Source: Bacteroidota bacterium (GTDB taxonomy: Bacteria > Bacteroidota > Ignavibacteria > SZUA-365). From it: a stretch of DNA of 30,002 nucleotides. Positions within the stretch are counted from its first letter, which is position 1. The number at the start of each line of letters is the position of its first letter. The stretch spans positions 1-30,002 of the forward strand of contig JAEYUG010000016.1 of the NCBI GenBank assembly GCA_023432805.1. The letters run 5' to 3'. The translations under genes were made by a program, and so were the position numbers. This document shows, in pieces, positions 1-6,927 of this stretch. The notes under the pieces are model-generated. The model made no database searches, was not told the origin of the DNA, and worked only from the letters and a program-made list of their open reading frames with translations.

Positions 1-93
1 CAACGGTACGGACCTCGCAGGAAGGTCTACGGGATCAACGACATCGTGGAACTCAAACATCGTGTGACGCTGCATGCAACGAGCAAGAATTAA
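1..93 (+). CDS. C-terminal tail of an unidentified protein (5' truncated by window)
   Basis: Frame 1 is open from the first base to a TAA at 91-93 and encodes about 30 residues, including KVYGINDIVELKHRV. The third codon positions are GC-rich (GTC TAC GGG ATC AAC GAC ATC GTG), as in the real genes of this window, and the other two forward frames give less protein-like translations. The fragment is too short to assign a family. Its end overlaps the upstream reading frame (from 74) that seems to encode the lost N-terminus of the following YbaK-like gene, so the two may once have been coupled. Confidence 0.4.
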   Translation, partial: QRYGPRRKVYGINDIVELKHRVTLHATSKN

Positions 94-132
94 TCATGTA
101 GCGGACATTCTGCCTGAACACTGCCGCTGGGG

Positions 133-558
133 GTGGCGCATGAGATGGTGGAGTACGAGGTCGATGAGGAGGCGCTCGATGCGGTGTCGGTGGCCCGGAA
201 GATCGGGGCCGACGCCGACGGGGTGTTCAAGACGCTGGTGGCGCGGGGCGACAAGACGGGAGTGGTGGTGTTCTGCATCCCGGGTCCCGCCGAACTGCAC
301 CTGAAGAAGGCCGCTGCCGCGAGCGGCAACAAGAGTCTTGAGATGGTGAAGGCGAAGGAGCTGCTGCCGCTGACGGGCTACATCCGCGGGGGCTGTTCGC
401 CGGTGGGGATGAAGAAGGAGTATCCGACGTACATCGATGAAACGGCGCAGCTGTTTGTGCGCATCCACGTGAGCGCGGGCGTGCGCGGCATGCAGCTTCT
501 GATCGCTCTCGACGATCTCCTGCGCGCCGTGGGCGCCTCCTACGCCGACGTCATCTGA
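133..558 (+). CDS. ybaK: YbaK/EbsC-type aminoacyl-tRNA deacylase, probable N-terminal frameshift
   Basis: YbaK-type proteins hydrolyse mischarged Cys-tRNA(Pro) in trans during translation quality control. The 141-residue frame carries family hallmarks: an EYEVDEEA segment near the start, VFKTLVARGDKTG (residues 31-43, with the conserved lysine K33), LTGYIRGGCSPVGMKK, and IDETAQLF followed by the VSAGVRGMQLL region. Family members are usually about 150-160 residues with an additional N-terminal helix. Here the only in-frame start is GTG at 133, with no Shine-Dalgarno, just after a TGA at 115. A different frame beginning at ATG 74 encodes INHVADILPEHCR, which resembles that missing helix. One extra G in the G5 run at 129-133 would join the two frames as CRWGVAHEMVEYEV. 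This is either a true inactivating or regulatory frameshift or a homopolymer sequencing error. The family call is firm; the start is not. Confidence 0.85.
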   Translation: MAHEMVEYEVDEEALDAVSVARKIGADADGVFKTLVARGDKTGVVVFCIPGPAELHLKKAAAASGNKSLEMVKAKELLPLTGYIRGGCSPVGMKKEYPTYIDETAQLFVRIHVSAGVRGMQLLIALDDLLRAVGASYADVI

Positions 559-566
559 GAACAGAT

Positions 567-594
567 CAGGCGCAATGCGGGAGCACTGCGCCTG
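567..594. terminator. Hairpin between convergent ybaK-like and FKBP genes
   Basis: CAGGCGCAATGC (567-578) pairs with GCACTGCGCCTG (583-594) around a GGGA loop, giving a 12-bp stem with one A-C mismatch. It lies in the 61-bp gap between two converging genes, so a bidirectional terminator is the natural reading. There is no T-tract on either strand. Confidence 0.5.
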
Positions 595-619
595 GTGAGC
601 ACGGAAGGTGCGGGGTGGA

Positions 620-1048
620 TCAGTGCACGTGCACGAGTTGGATGCGGAAGGTGAGGGCCTTCCCGGCGAGGGGATGGTTGGCGTCGAGCACGATATGCGA
701 GTCGGTCACCTCGGTGATGGCTACACCGATCTGGCTTCCGTCGTCCTGATGCAGCGTGAGCTCCATGCCGATCTCGGGAACGATGTCGGGGGGAATATCG
801 CTGCGATCGGCACGAATCACGAACTGCTCGCTGTACTCGCCGTAGGCATCGGCAGGCGCCAGGGTCACCGTGGTTTCGTCGCCTTCACGCATGCCGAGCA
901 CAGCACTGTCGAATCCGGGGATCACCTGCCCCGATCCCACCTGGAAATGCAGGGGGTCGCGTCCCTCTGAAGAATCGAACACCGTTCCGTCGTCGAGTGT
1001 CCCTGTATAATGCACGGCGACCGTATCGCCCTTCTTGACTGTGCTCAC
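620..1048 (-). CDS. SlyD-like FKBP-type peptidyl-prolyl cis-trans isomerase
   Basis: This is a predicted cytoplasmic isomerase/chaperone that catalyses cis-trans rotation at X-Pro bonds. The product of about 142 residues begins STVKKGDTVAVHYTGTLDDG, continues with a VFDSSEGRDPLHFQVGSG segment and VIPGFDSAVLGM of the FKBP fold, has an insert-in-flap-type middle region (about 65-115), and ends in the SlyD signature LDANHPLAGKALTF. The His/Cys-rich nickel-binding tail of E. coli SlyD is absent; the protein stops after QLVHVH. I chose GTG at 1048 because AAGGAG (1060-1055) sits 6 nt upstream. A TTG at 1054 would start 2 codons earlier but directly abuts the ribosome-binding site. It is transcribed divergently from the DUF3298-like gene. 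Confidence 0.9.
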   Translation of the reverse strand: MSTVKKGDTVAVHYTGTLDDGTVFDSSEGRDPLHFQVGSGQVIPGFDSAVLGMREGDETTVTLAPADAYGEYSEQFVIRADRSDIPPDIVPEIGMELTLHQDDGSQIGVAITEVTDSHIVLDANHPLAGKALTFRIQLVHVH

Positions 1049-1097
1049 GTGCAACTCCTTTTCCAGAGGAAGTGATGGGATGCGAAAACCTGAACGT

Positions 1098-1128
1098 GCA
1101 ACCTAGGCAGAGACACAGCGGAAACAAA
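1098..1128 (-). promoter_or_regulatory. Candidate Bacteroidota-type promoter for the FKBP gene
   Basis: Read on the minus strand, TTTG (1128-1125) is followed after 19 nt by TAGGTTGC (1105-1098). This approximates the -33 TTTG / -7 TAnnTTTG layout, with two mismatches in the -7 box. It ends about 50 nt before the GTG start. This is pattern-based only. Confidence 0.3.
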
Positions 1129-1210
1129 GGCTTCCCACGGAATTCAGCGGGTGCAACGCGCTGCAGGTATATTGGCATGACATCGATGTTCATTCAAAGG
1201 CAAGGCAGCC

Positions 1211-2206
1211 ATGGCATCCCCCATCCGCATCCTGATTCTCTCGCTGTTCATCGTGGCGGGCGCACACGCGCAGCAGGCGACGGGCTACTACACCGGCACG
1301 ATCGGCACGCTGCCGATCACGATGACGCTGCGCATCGGCGAAACCACGAGCGGCACGTACATGTACGTCTCGAAGGGACTCCCGATCGTGCTCGAGGGAG
1401 TGCGGCGCGGAGAGGAACTCGTGCTGACGGAAACGGATCCAGACAACGGCAGGGTATCGGGGACGTTCACGGTGCGGGCCGCGGCGCCGTATGCCGCGAT
1501 CACCGGCACGTGGCGCGACGCCGGGGGGAAGCGGTCGCTGCCGATCACGCTTGCGCGCGTCGCCGTCATGCGCGAGCGCGTGAATGCACAGGAAGATGCG
1601 TACCATTTCAGCTATGAGTATCCGGCATTCGATGCGACGGTCGTGCCGGCAGCAGCGGCACTGGCCGATACGCTGCGCGCCTGGTGCGAGCCGTTTCTGA
1701 CGGAGTTCCTGCCCGAGGACGAGGAGGTCGAGCGCCTGCGTGAAGAAGGCATCGGCGGGTACGAAGGCAGCATCACCTGCCAGGTCCATTACGTTTCTCC
1801 CACGATCGTCAGCATGATGCTGCATGTGTATGGATTCACGGGTGGGGCGCATGGATGGGTGGGATACCGTCCCATGACCGTGGATGTGTCACGCAGTGCA
1901 GTGCGGCACGTGGGGCTGGAGGAGTTCTTCCGTCGGGGCAGCGCCTGGCGCGAGACGCTCTCGAAGATGTGCATCGCCGACCTGCGACGGCAGGAGGCGC
2001 AGTGGGTGCTCGACGGCGAGCTGACGGAGAAGGACGAACTGCTCGGCGTGTTCGCGGTGTCGCCGGCGGCGCTGCACTTCGTCTATGCGCCATATGTGGC
2101 GGGGTCGTGGGCGGAGGGCACGTACACCGTGAGCATCCCGTGGAAGAAGGTCGAGGCGCTGCTTGATCCCGCAGGACCTGCGCGCCTGGTGCGGGGGACG
2201 AAGTAG
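1211..2206 (+). CDS. Secreted protein with C-terminal DUF3298 (RsiV-like) domain
   Basis: The 331-residue product starts with a Sec signal peptide (MASPIRILILSLFIVAGAHAQ, cleavage near residue 20). The first 120 residues form a small beta-rich region (GYYTGTIGTLPITMTLRIGE and so on). From about residue 130 the protein matches the DUF4163/DUF3298 layout: YHFSYEYPAF, a YGFTGGAHGW motif, a VGLEEFFRRGSAW segment corresponding to the family's 'dlF' motif, and a terminal FVYAPYVAGSWAEGTYTVSIPWKKVEALL. DUF3298 occurs in extracytoplasmic proteins such as the anti-sigma factor RsiV and PdaC-like deacetylases. Neither a membrane anchor nor a catalytic domain is visible here, so the function is unknown. 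The Shine-Dalgarno is weak (AAGGC before ATG). A TATATTGG box lies at 1168-1175. Confidence 0.8.
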   Translation: MASPIRILILSLFIVAGAHAQQATGYYTGTIGTLPITMTLRIGETTSGTYMYVSKGLPIVLEGVRRGEELVLTETDPDNGRVSGTFTVRAAAPYAAITGTWRDAGGKRSLPITLARVAVMRERVNAQEDAYHFSYEYPAFDATVVPAAAALADTLRAWCEPFLTEFLPEDEEVERLREEGIGGYEGSITCQVHYVSPTIVSMMLHVYGFTGGAHGWVGYRPMTVDVSRSAVRHVGLEEFFRRGSAWRETLSKMCIADLRRQEAQWVLDGELTEKDELLGVFAVSPAALHFVYAPYVAGSWAEGTYTVSIPWKKVEALLDPAGPARLVRGTK

Positions 2207-2224
2207 CAGGTCGGGTAGCGGCGG

Positions 2225-3457
2225 TCAGAACGAGCGGGCGGCGGCCATCGCGCTCGACCAGGCCCACTGGAAATTGAATCCCCCGAGCATGCCGGTCACA
2301 TCGACGACCTCGCCGATGAAGTACAATCCCGGTACAAGCGTCGACTCCATCGTCTTCGACGACAACTGCGCGGTGTCGACACCGCCGGCGGTGACCTCCG
2401 CGGTGCGGTAGCCCTCGGTGCCCGCGGGCGTGATGCGCCATGCGTGCAGCGCCTTGGCGAAGTTGTCGATGTCGGTCGAGGTCCATCGCGCGGGACTTCC
2501 GACGGGCGCCTGCGCGGCGCACCATTGCTCGGCGATGCGGCGCGGCAGCATCCCCGCAAGCAATCCCGCAGCATCGCGCGCTGCGGCACGACGTTCGCGA
2601 ACGAGTGTGCCGGTGTCGATGCCGGGAAGCAGGTCGATGTGGATGTCGGTGCCGGGGGACCAGTGCAGCGAGGATTGCAGCACGGCGGGACCGCTCAGTC
2701 CGCGGTGGGTGAACAGCAGCGCATCGTGGAAGCTGTGCTCGCCGACAGTGACGATCGCGTCGCACGACACACCGGCGAGGGCGGCGTAGTGCGCGCGGTC
2801 TGCCTCGCGCCAGGTATAGGGCACGAGTGCCGCGCGGGGACTGACGATCGCGTGGCCGAAGGTCTCGGCGATGCGATATCCGAGGGGAGTGGCGCCGAGG
2901 GTGGGTATCGAGAGTCCGCCGGTCGCGACGACGAGGCGCGGTGCAGTCCAGGTGCCGCGGCTGGTCTCGAGGGTGAATCCCGTGTCAGGCGTATGGACGA
3001 ACGTCGGGTGGGTGGAAGCAGGCGTGCCGTCGATGCGCTCATGTGCGAGCACGTGCACGTCGCAATTCAGATGCAGCGCGGCGCCGGCAGTAGCGCAGTC
3101 GCCGGTGAGCATGTCGACGATCTGCTGCGCGCTTCCGTCGCAGAAGAGCTGTCCCGCAGACTTCTCATGCCAGGCGATGCCGTGTGCTTCGACAAGAGCG
3201 ACGAAGTCGTGCGGTGTATAGCGCGCGAGGGCGCTGCGGCAGTAGTGCGCGTTGCGCGAGACGAAGTGATCATGCGTGGTGTGGAGGTTCGTGAAGTTGC
3301 AGCGTCCCCCGCCCGAGATGCGCACCTTCTGTGCCGGTGCGTCGGCATGGTCGATCACAACGACTGCGTGACCGTTGCGAGCCGCCTCGGCGGCGCAGAA
3401 GAGTCCCGCCGCACCAGCGCCGAGAACGAGAATGTCGGTTTGCATCTGTAGAAGCAT
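2225..3457 (-). CDS. BaiN/HI0933-family NAD(P)/FAD-dependent flavoprotein
   Basis: This is a predicted cytoplasmic flavoprotein oxidoreductase of 410 residues, the usual family length. The N-terminus has the FAD-binding Rossmann motif DILVLGAGAAGLF (GxGxxG at residues 13-18), followed by the family signature VRISGGGRCNFTN (about 45-57). The C-terminus carries GLYFIGEVVDVTGMLGGFNFQWAWSSAM, which is diagnostic of the HI0933/YhiN/BaiN group. The middle includes LLFTHRGLSGPAVL. The reading frame extends to 3550, but the extra 31 residues are not protein-like. ATG at 3457 places the FAD motif at its normal position and has a weak GGAA upstream. The substrate cannot be deduced. The gene converges on the DUF3298-like gene with an 18-bp gap and is divergent from the copper regulator. 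Confidence 0.9.
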   Translation of the reverse strand: MLLQMQTDILVLGAGAAGLFCAAEAARNGHAVVVIDHADAPAQKVRISGGGRCNFTNLHTTHDHFVSRNAHYCRSALARYTPHDFVALVEAHGIAWHEKSAGQLFCDGSAQQIVDMLTGDCATAGAALHLNCDVHVLAHERIDGTPASTHPTFVHTPDTGFTLETSRGTWTAPRLVVATGGLSIPTLGATPLGYRIAETFGHAIVSPRAALVPYTWREADRAHYAALAGVSCDAIVTVGEHSFHDALLFTHRGLSGPAVLQSSLHWSPGTDIHIDLLPGIDTGTLVRERRAAARDAAGLLAGMLPRRIAEQWCAAQAPVGSPARWTSTDIDNFAKALHAWRITPAGTEGYRTAEVTAGGVDTAQLSSKTMESTLVPGLYFIGEVVDVTGMLGGFNFQWAWSSAMAAARSF

Positions 3458-3543
3458 GGATGAGATTCCGATGCAAGATGGGAAGAATTGCGTTGGCTTC
3501 GCGCATGAATACTGTTGCGAGCGTTTGTGACGAACCGATGCGG

Positions 3544-3574
3544 TTGCCATCAGTTCGGTGCAGCTGTATCTTTC
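3544..3574 (+). promoter_or_regulatory. Candidate promoter for the HMA-AraC regulator gene
   Basis: TTG at 3544-3546 is followed after 20 nt by TATCTTTC (3567-3574), one mismatch from the Bacteroidota -7 consensus TAnnTTTG. The same TTG-N20 spacing occurs upstream of hydC. It ends 17 nt before the ATG at 3592, implying a very short leader. Pattern-based only. Confidence 0.3.
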
Positions 3575-3591
3575 AGGTGGAGACGCCCGAC

Positions 3592-4182
3592 ATGACGATT
3601 ACAACGTATTCCCTGAAGAACATGGTGTGCGACCGGTGCATCCGTGTCGTGCGCGATGACTTTGAGCGCCTCGGCTATGATGTGCGGAGCATCCGACTCG
3701 GGGAGGTCGTGGTCGTGCCGCAGCGTGGTGCGGCGGGACCCGACGCCGTTCGTGCTCAACTGGAGGCAGATGGATTCGAACTGCTGGATGATCAGCGGGC
3801 GCGTCTTGTCGAGGAGGTTCGCACTGCGGTGCTTCGTCTCGTGCGCGACGCCACGGCCGTGCGCGAGAAGGGGATGAAGCACTCGGAATGGATCGAGCGG
3901 GAGACCGGTCATGACTATGCGACGCTGAGCGCCCTGTTTTCCGCGACGCAGGGGATCACGATCGAACGGTACATCATTCTGCAGCGCATCGAGCGTGCAA
4001 AGGAACTGCTGACGTATGGGGAAATGACGGTCAGTGAAATCGCCTGGAATCTCGGCTTCAGCAGCACGGCACATCTCTCGGCACAGTTCCGAAACGTGAC
4101 CGGGACATCGCCGACACGCTACCGTGCACAGCATGGACATGACCGAGTTCCCCTTGACAAGGTGGGGATGCCGGACCGGTGA
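3592..4182 (+). CDS. AraC-family regulator with N-terminal HMA-like metal-binding domain
   Basis: The 196-residue protein fuses two parts. Residues 1-65 resemble a heavy-metal-associated (HMA) ferredoxin-like fold with MVCDRCIRVV, giving a CxxC at C13/C16 in the same place as the MTCNHC of the neighbouring chaperone. Residues about 85-182 are an AraC/XylS DNA-binding domain with the paired helix-turn-helix signature (MTVSEIAWNLGFSSTAHLSAQFRNVTGTSPTRYR). A copper- or other soft-metal-responsive activator of the copZ-copA genes just downstream is the natural inference; this regulator layout is familiar beside copper ATPases in Bacteroidota. ATG at 3592 is preceded by GGAG 9 nt upstream and starts exactly at the HMA fold; the frame continues upstream without protein-like sequence. 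It is divergent from the BaiN-type gene. Confidence 0.85.
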   Translation: MTITTYSLKNMVCDRCIRVVRDDFERLGYDVRSIRLGEVVVVPQRGAAGPDAVRAQLEADGFELLDDQRARLVEEVRTAVLRLVRDATAVREKGMKHSEWIERETGHDYATLSALFSATQGITIERYIILQRIERAKELLTYGEMTVSEIAWNLGFSSTAHLSAQFRNVTGTSPTRYRAQHGHDRVPLDKVGMPDR

Positions 4183-4252
4183 TCAACCTGATGTGCCGTG
4201 CGAGGGAGCCGGGATCCGGTTCACTGCATGTGCCTCGCAGATGATGTAACAT

Positions 4253-4262
4253 TTTCCGGAAA
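4253..4262. promoter_or_regulatory. Perfect 10-bp palindrome TTTCCGGAAA upstream of copZ
   Basis: TTTCCGGAAA is self-complementary and lies 70 nt after the regulator's stop, just upstream of a terminator-like hairpin and about 105 nt before copZ. It could be an operator or part of the 3' structure of the regulator transcript. No second copy was noticed in the window. Confidence 0.3.
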
Positions 4263-4272
4263 TTCTGTAATG

Positions 4273-4298
4273 CCCCGCACTGCGGGGTTTTGCTTTTT
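4273..4298 (+). terminator. Rho-independent terminator/attenuator between regulator and copZ
   Basis: CCCCGC (4273-4278) and GCGGGG (4282-4287) form a tight 6-bp GC stem with an ACT loop, followed directly by TTTTGCTTTTT. This is the most canonical intrinsic terminator in the window. It separates the regulator from the copZ-copA pair, so the pair needs its own promoter downstream or depends on read-through. Confidence 0.8.
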
Positions 4299-4367
4299 GC
4301 AGCATGACGTTGAATCGGATGTGCCGACCTGCAGACGTCATCACGCTCATCACCACGGAGACTCCTC

Positions 4368-4580
4368 ATGACCAGAATACATCTCACACTCGCAAACATG
4401 ACCTGCAATCACTGCGTGATGTCCGTCCGCAAGGCGCTGGCAGCCATCGACCACCTGCAGGTCGAGGATGTGCGCATCGGGTCGGCCGACGTGGAGTACG
4501 ACGATGCGGTACTACGCAAGGAAACGCTGATCGAGGTGTTGCGAAACGCCGGGTACCCGGTCGTCGAGATCTCACAATGA
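4368..4580 (+). CDS. copZ: CopZ-like copper chaperone (single HMA domain)
   Basis: This 70-residue protein is a stand-alone HMA domain. It has MTCNHCVMSV with the copper-binding CxxC at C13/C16, and length and layout (RIHLTLANMTCNHC ... VEDVRIGSADVEYDD ... LIEVLRNAGYPVV) typical of cytosolic Cu(I) chaperones that deliver copper to P1B-ATPases. GGAG lies 7 nt before ATG 4368. Its TGA overlaps the ATG of the ATPase gene (ATGA at 4577-4580), so the two are translationally coupled and presumably made together. Specificity for Cu(I) rather than another soft metal is inferred from the partner ATPase. Confidence 0.9.
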   Translation: MTRIHLTLANMTCNHCVMSVRKALAAIDHLQVEDVRIGSADVEYDDAVLRKETLIEVLRNAGYPVVEISQ

Positions 4581-6811
4581 CACAGACACTGACAGCCCCT
4601 GTCGAGGGCATGACCTGCGCGAGTTGCGTCAGGCGTGTCGAGGATGCGCTCGCGTCGATCGACGGCGTCGAACGTGCGACCGTCAATCTCGCCACGAACA
4701 CCGCGCAGGTTGCCTATGACACTGCACGGGTCGATCCGGCCGCGATGCAGCGCGCCGTTGCGGATGCAGGGTATGCACTGCATCTACCGACGCGGGACGG
4801 GACGTCGGCGGCGACATCGGCATCATCGCGTGATGCCGGTGATGCGATCGAAGAGCAGACCCTGCGCGGCCTCATGCGAGATCTCCGCATGGCGCTCGTG
4901 TTCACGCTGCCCGTCATGGCACTGTCGATGCTGATGATGTGGGAGGAGTTCCTTCGCGTCTGGCCGCTGGACATGGGAGACAGCAACCGCCTGCTGCTCG
5001 TGTTGACGACGCCGGTACTGTTCCTCCCGGGACGTCGGTTCTTCGGTGGCTTCCTCGCTGCGTTGCGGCATCGCACCGCAGACATGAACACGCTAGTCGC
5101 CGTCGGCACGGGCGCGGCGTTCGCGTGGAGCGCTGCGGCAGTCCTCTTCCCTCATCTTCTGGGACTTCACGAGTCACATGCCGATGTGTACTTCGACACC
5201 TCGGCAACAATCATCACGCTGATTCTGCTCGGTAAGGTGCTTGAACATCGGGCGAAGCGACGCGCAGCGGGAGCGATTCGCGCACTCATGCATCTGCGTC
5301 CCGCCACTGCGCGCGTGCGCTCGACTGCAGGCGATGTGGATGTGCCCGTCGACGAGGTGCAGGTCGATGATCTGGTCATCGTGCGACCCGGTGAGCGGGT
5401 GCCGGTTGATGGCGATGTGCTCGAAGGCGACACCTGGGTTGACGAGTCGATGCTCACCGGCGAGAGTCTGCCGGTCGAGAAGCACGTGGGAGATCGTCTC
5501 ACCGGGGGTACTGTGAACGGGACGGGTTCGGTCGTGCTGCGTGCGACAGCGGTGGGCGCGCAGACCCGGCTCGCACACATCATCCGCCTCGTCGAGGATG
5601 CACAGGGGTCGAAGGCTCCCGTGCAGGCCCTGGCAGATCGGATCGCGGCGGTGTTCGTGCCCGTGGTCATCGCAATTGCGCTGCTCACCTTCGCCGGATG
5701 GCTGATCTTCACAGATGCCGGAGCGGTGGCCGCGATGATGCACGCGATTGCCGTGTTGATCATTGCGTGCCCCTGTGCCCTCGGTCTGGCTACACCCGCC
5801 GCAGTGATGGCGGGCGTCGGCCGCGGCGCCGAGCTCGGCGTGCTCATTCGAAATGCCGAGAGCCTCGAACGGGCGCGCGGCATCACGGTCATGGCACTCG
5901 ACAAAACGGGCACAATCACCGAAGGACGTCCCAGTGTCGAAGCCGTGCATGCGATCGACGGCGATGAGGCGGCACTGCTGCGGTGGACTGCCTCGGCCGA
6001 GTCCCGTTCGGAACATCCGATCGGCAGAGCGGTTGTCGCACATGCGCGTGCCGAGGGAATCGAGCTGAGCGATCCCGATTCCTTTGCTGCGATGCCCGGT
6101 GCGGGAGTGTATGCAACCGTCGGAAGCGACATCGTGACGGTCGGCAACGAGCGCATGCTCGCCGAGTGGGCCATCAGCGTGGCGCCGCTGCGCGAGGCCG
6201 CAGCGGAACATGCGGACGCAGGACGATCGGTCATGTACGTCGCCGTCAATGGACGACTGTCGGGATTGGTCGCCGTTGCCGACACCATGCGCGCAGAATC
6301 TCCGGCAGCCGTGGCGCGACTGCACGCGCGCGGCATCACCGTTGTCATGATGACGGGCGACAATGAAATCGCCGCTCGCGCGATCGCCGCACGAACCGGC
6401 ATCGACCGTGTCATCGCAGGAGTGAGCCCCGAACAGAAGGCCGCACACGTCCGCGAGCTGCAGCAGGGTGGCAGTCTCGTCGCCATGGCCGGCGATGGAG
6501 TGAACGACGCGCCGGCGCTTGCGCAGGCCGATGTCTCGATCGCGATGGGAAGTGGTGCGGATGTGGCGATGGAAGCAGCCGACATCACCCTCGTGCATGG
6601 CGGACTCCCCGGCGTCGTCACGGCGATCGCCCTGTCGGAAGCCACCTTGCGCAAGATTCGTCAGAATCTCTTTTGGGCGTTCTTCTACAATGTGATCGGA
6701 ATCCCGCTCGCCGCAGTGGGGGTGCTGAGTCCCATGATTGCAGCCGCGGCGATGGCCTTCAGCTCGGTGTCGGTGGTGTCGAATGCGCTGCTGCTTCGTC
6801 GCTTCCGCTGA
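4577..6811 (+). CDS. copA: Copper-exporting P1B-type ATPase
   Basis: This 744-residue membrane pump drives ATP-dependent export of Cu(I) from the cytoplasm. Features in order: one N-terminal HMA domain with GMTCASC (residues 11-17); hydrophobic segments from about residue 104; actuator motif LTGES (293-297); transmembrane metal site CPC (398-400, within IACPCALGLATP); phosphorylation motif DKTGT (442-446); the P1B HP dipeptide (480-481); MTGDN (592-596); and GDGVNDAP (639-646). The last helices carry a YN pair (704-705) and MAFSSVSVVSNAL, the residues typical of Cu(I)-transporting subtype 1B-1. ATG 4577 overlaps the copZ stop and places the HMA motif at the usual distance; the frame is open further upstream but overlaps copZ. 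No defects are visible. Confidence 0.95.
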   Translation: MTQTLTAPVEGMTCASCVRRVEDALASIDGVERATVNLATNTAQVAYDTARVDPAAMQRAVADAGYALHLPTRDGTSAATSASSRDAGDAIEEQTLRGLMRDLRMALVFTLPVMALSMLMMWEEFLRVWPLDMGDSNRLLLVLTTPVLFLPGRRFFGGFLAALRHRTADMNTLVAVGTGAAFAWSAAAVLFPHLLGLHESHADVYFDTSATIITLILLGKVLEHRAKRRAAGAIRALMHLRPATARVRSTAGDVDVPVDEVQVDDLVIVRPGERVPVDGDVLEGDTWVDESMLTGESLPVEKHVGDRLTGGTVNGTGSVVLRATAVGAQTRLAHIIRLVEDAQGSKAPVQALADRIAAVFVPVVIAIALLTFAGWLIFTDAGAVAAMMHAIAVLIIACPCALGLATPAAVMAGVGRGAELGVLIRNAESLERARGITVMALDKTGTITEGRPSVEAVHAIDGDEAALLRWTASAESRSEHPIGRAVVAHARAEGIELSDPDSFAAMPGAGVYATVGSDIVTVGNERMLAEWAISVAPLREAAAEHADAGRSVMYVAVNGRLSGLVAVADTMRAESPAAVARLHARGITVVMMTGDNEIAARAIAARTGIDRVIAGVSPEQKAAHVRELQQGGSLVAMAGDGVNDAPALAQADVSIAMGSGADVAMEAADITLVHGGLPGVVTAIALSEATLRKIRQNLFWAFFYNVIGIPLAAVGVLSPMIAAAAMAFSSVSVVSNALLLRRFR

Positions 6812-6840
6812 GAAGGGGCGGCCTCAGGCCGACCGCTTCT
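6811..6840 (+). terminator. Hairpin after copA
   Basis: AGAAG...CTTCT (6811-6815 / 6836-6840) and CGGCC-TCA-GGCCG (6819-6831) form one imperfect stem-loop starting at the last base of the copA stop codon. There is no T-run, so it may be a Rho-assisted terminator or simply a 3' stabiliser. Confidence 0.45.
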
Positions 6841-6860
6841 GCGCCACATGATTCGTCGAT

Positions 6861-6884
6861 GACGAACGAGGGCGTCCGTCCTCC
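6861..6884. repeat. Hairpin repeat, copy 1 (upstream of Ig-repeat T9SS gene)
   Basis: GACGAACG-AGGG-CGTCCGTC (6861-6880) is an 8-bp inverted repeat with one mismatch and a 4-nt loop. The 19 bases acgagggcgtccgtcctcc (6866-6884) recur exactly at 19279-19297, in front of another T9SS gene. The element ends just before a TATATTGC box (6890-6897). Confidence 0.6.
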
Positions 6885-6927
6885 TTTCATATATTGCGGC
6901 ATTCGTTCATGATATCCGGAGCTTCCG

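Noticed and set aside
2444..3451. 335-codon plus-strand open frame opposite the BaiN-type gene
   Set aside because: It is antisense to a clearly recognised flavoprotein. Its translation is Arg/Gly/Val-rich with no domain, as expected from codon bias in high-GC DNA.
5167..6654. Two long minus-strand open frames (474-495 codons) opposite copA
   Set aside because: Both lie wholly antisense to copA, are rich in Ser/Arg/His/Ala and show no motif. Mirror frames of GC-rich genes.
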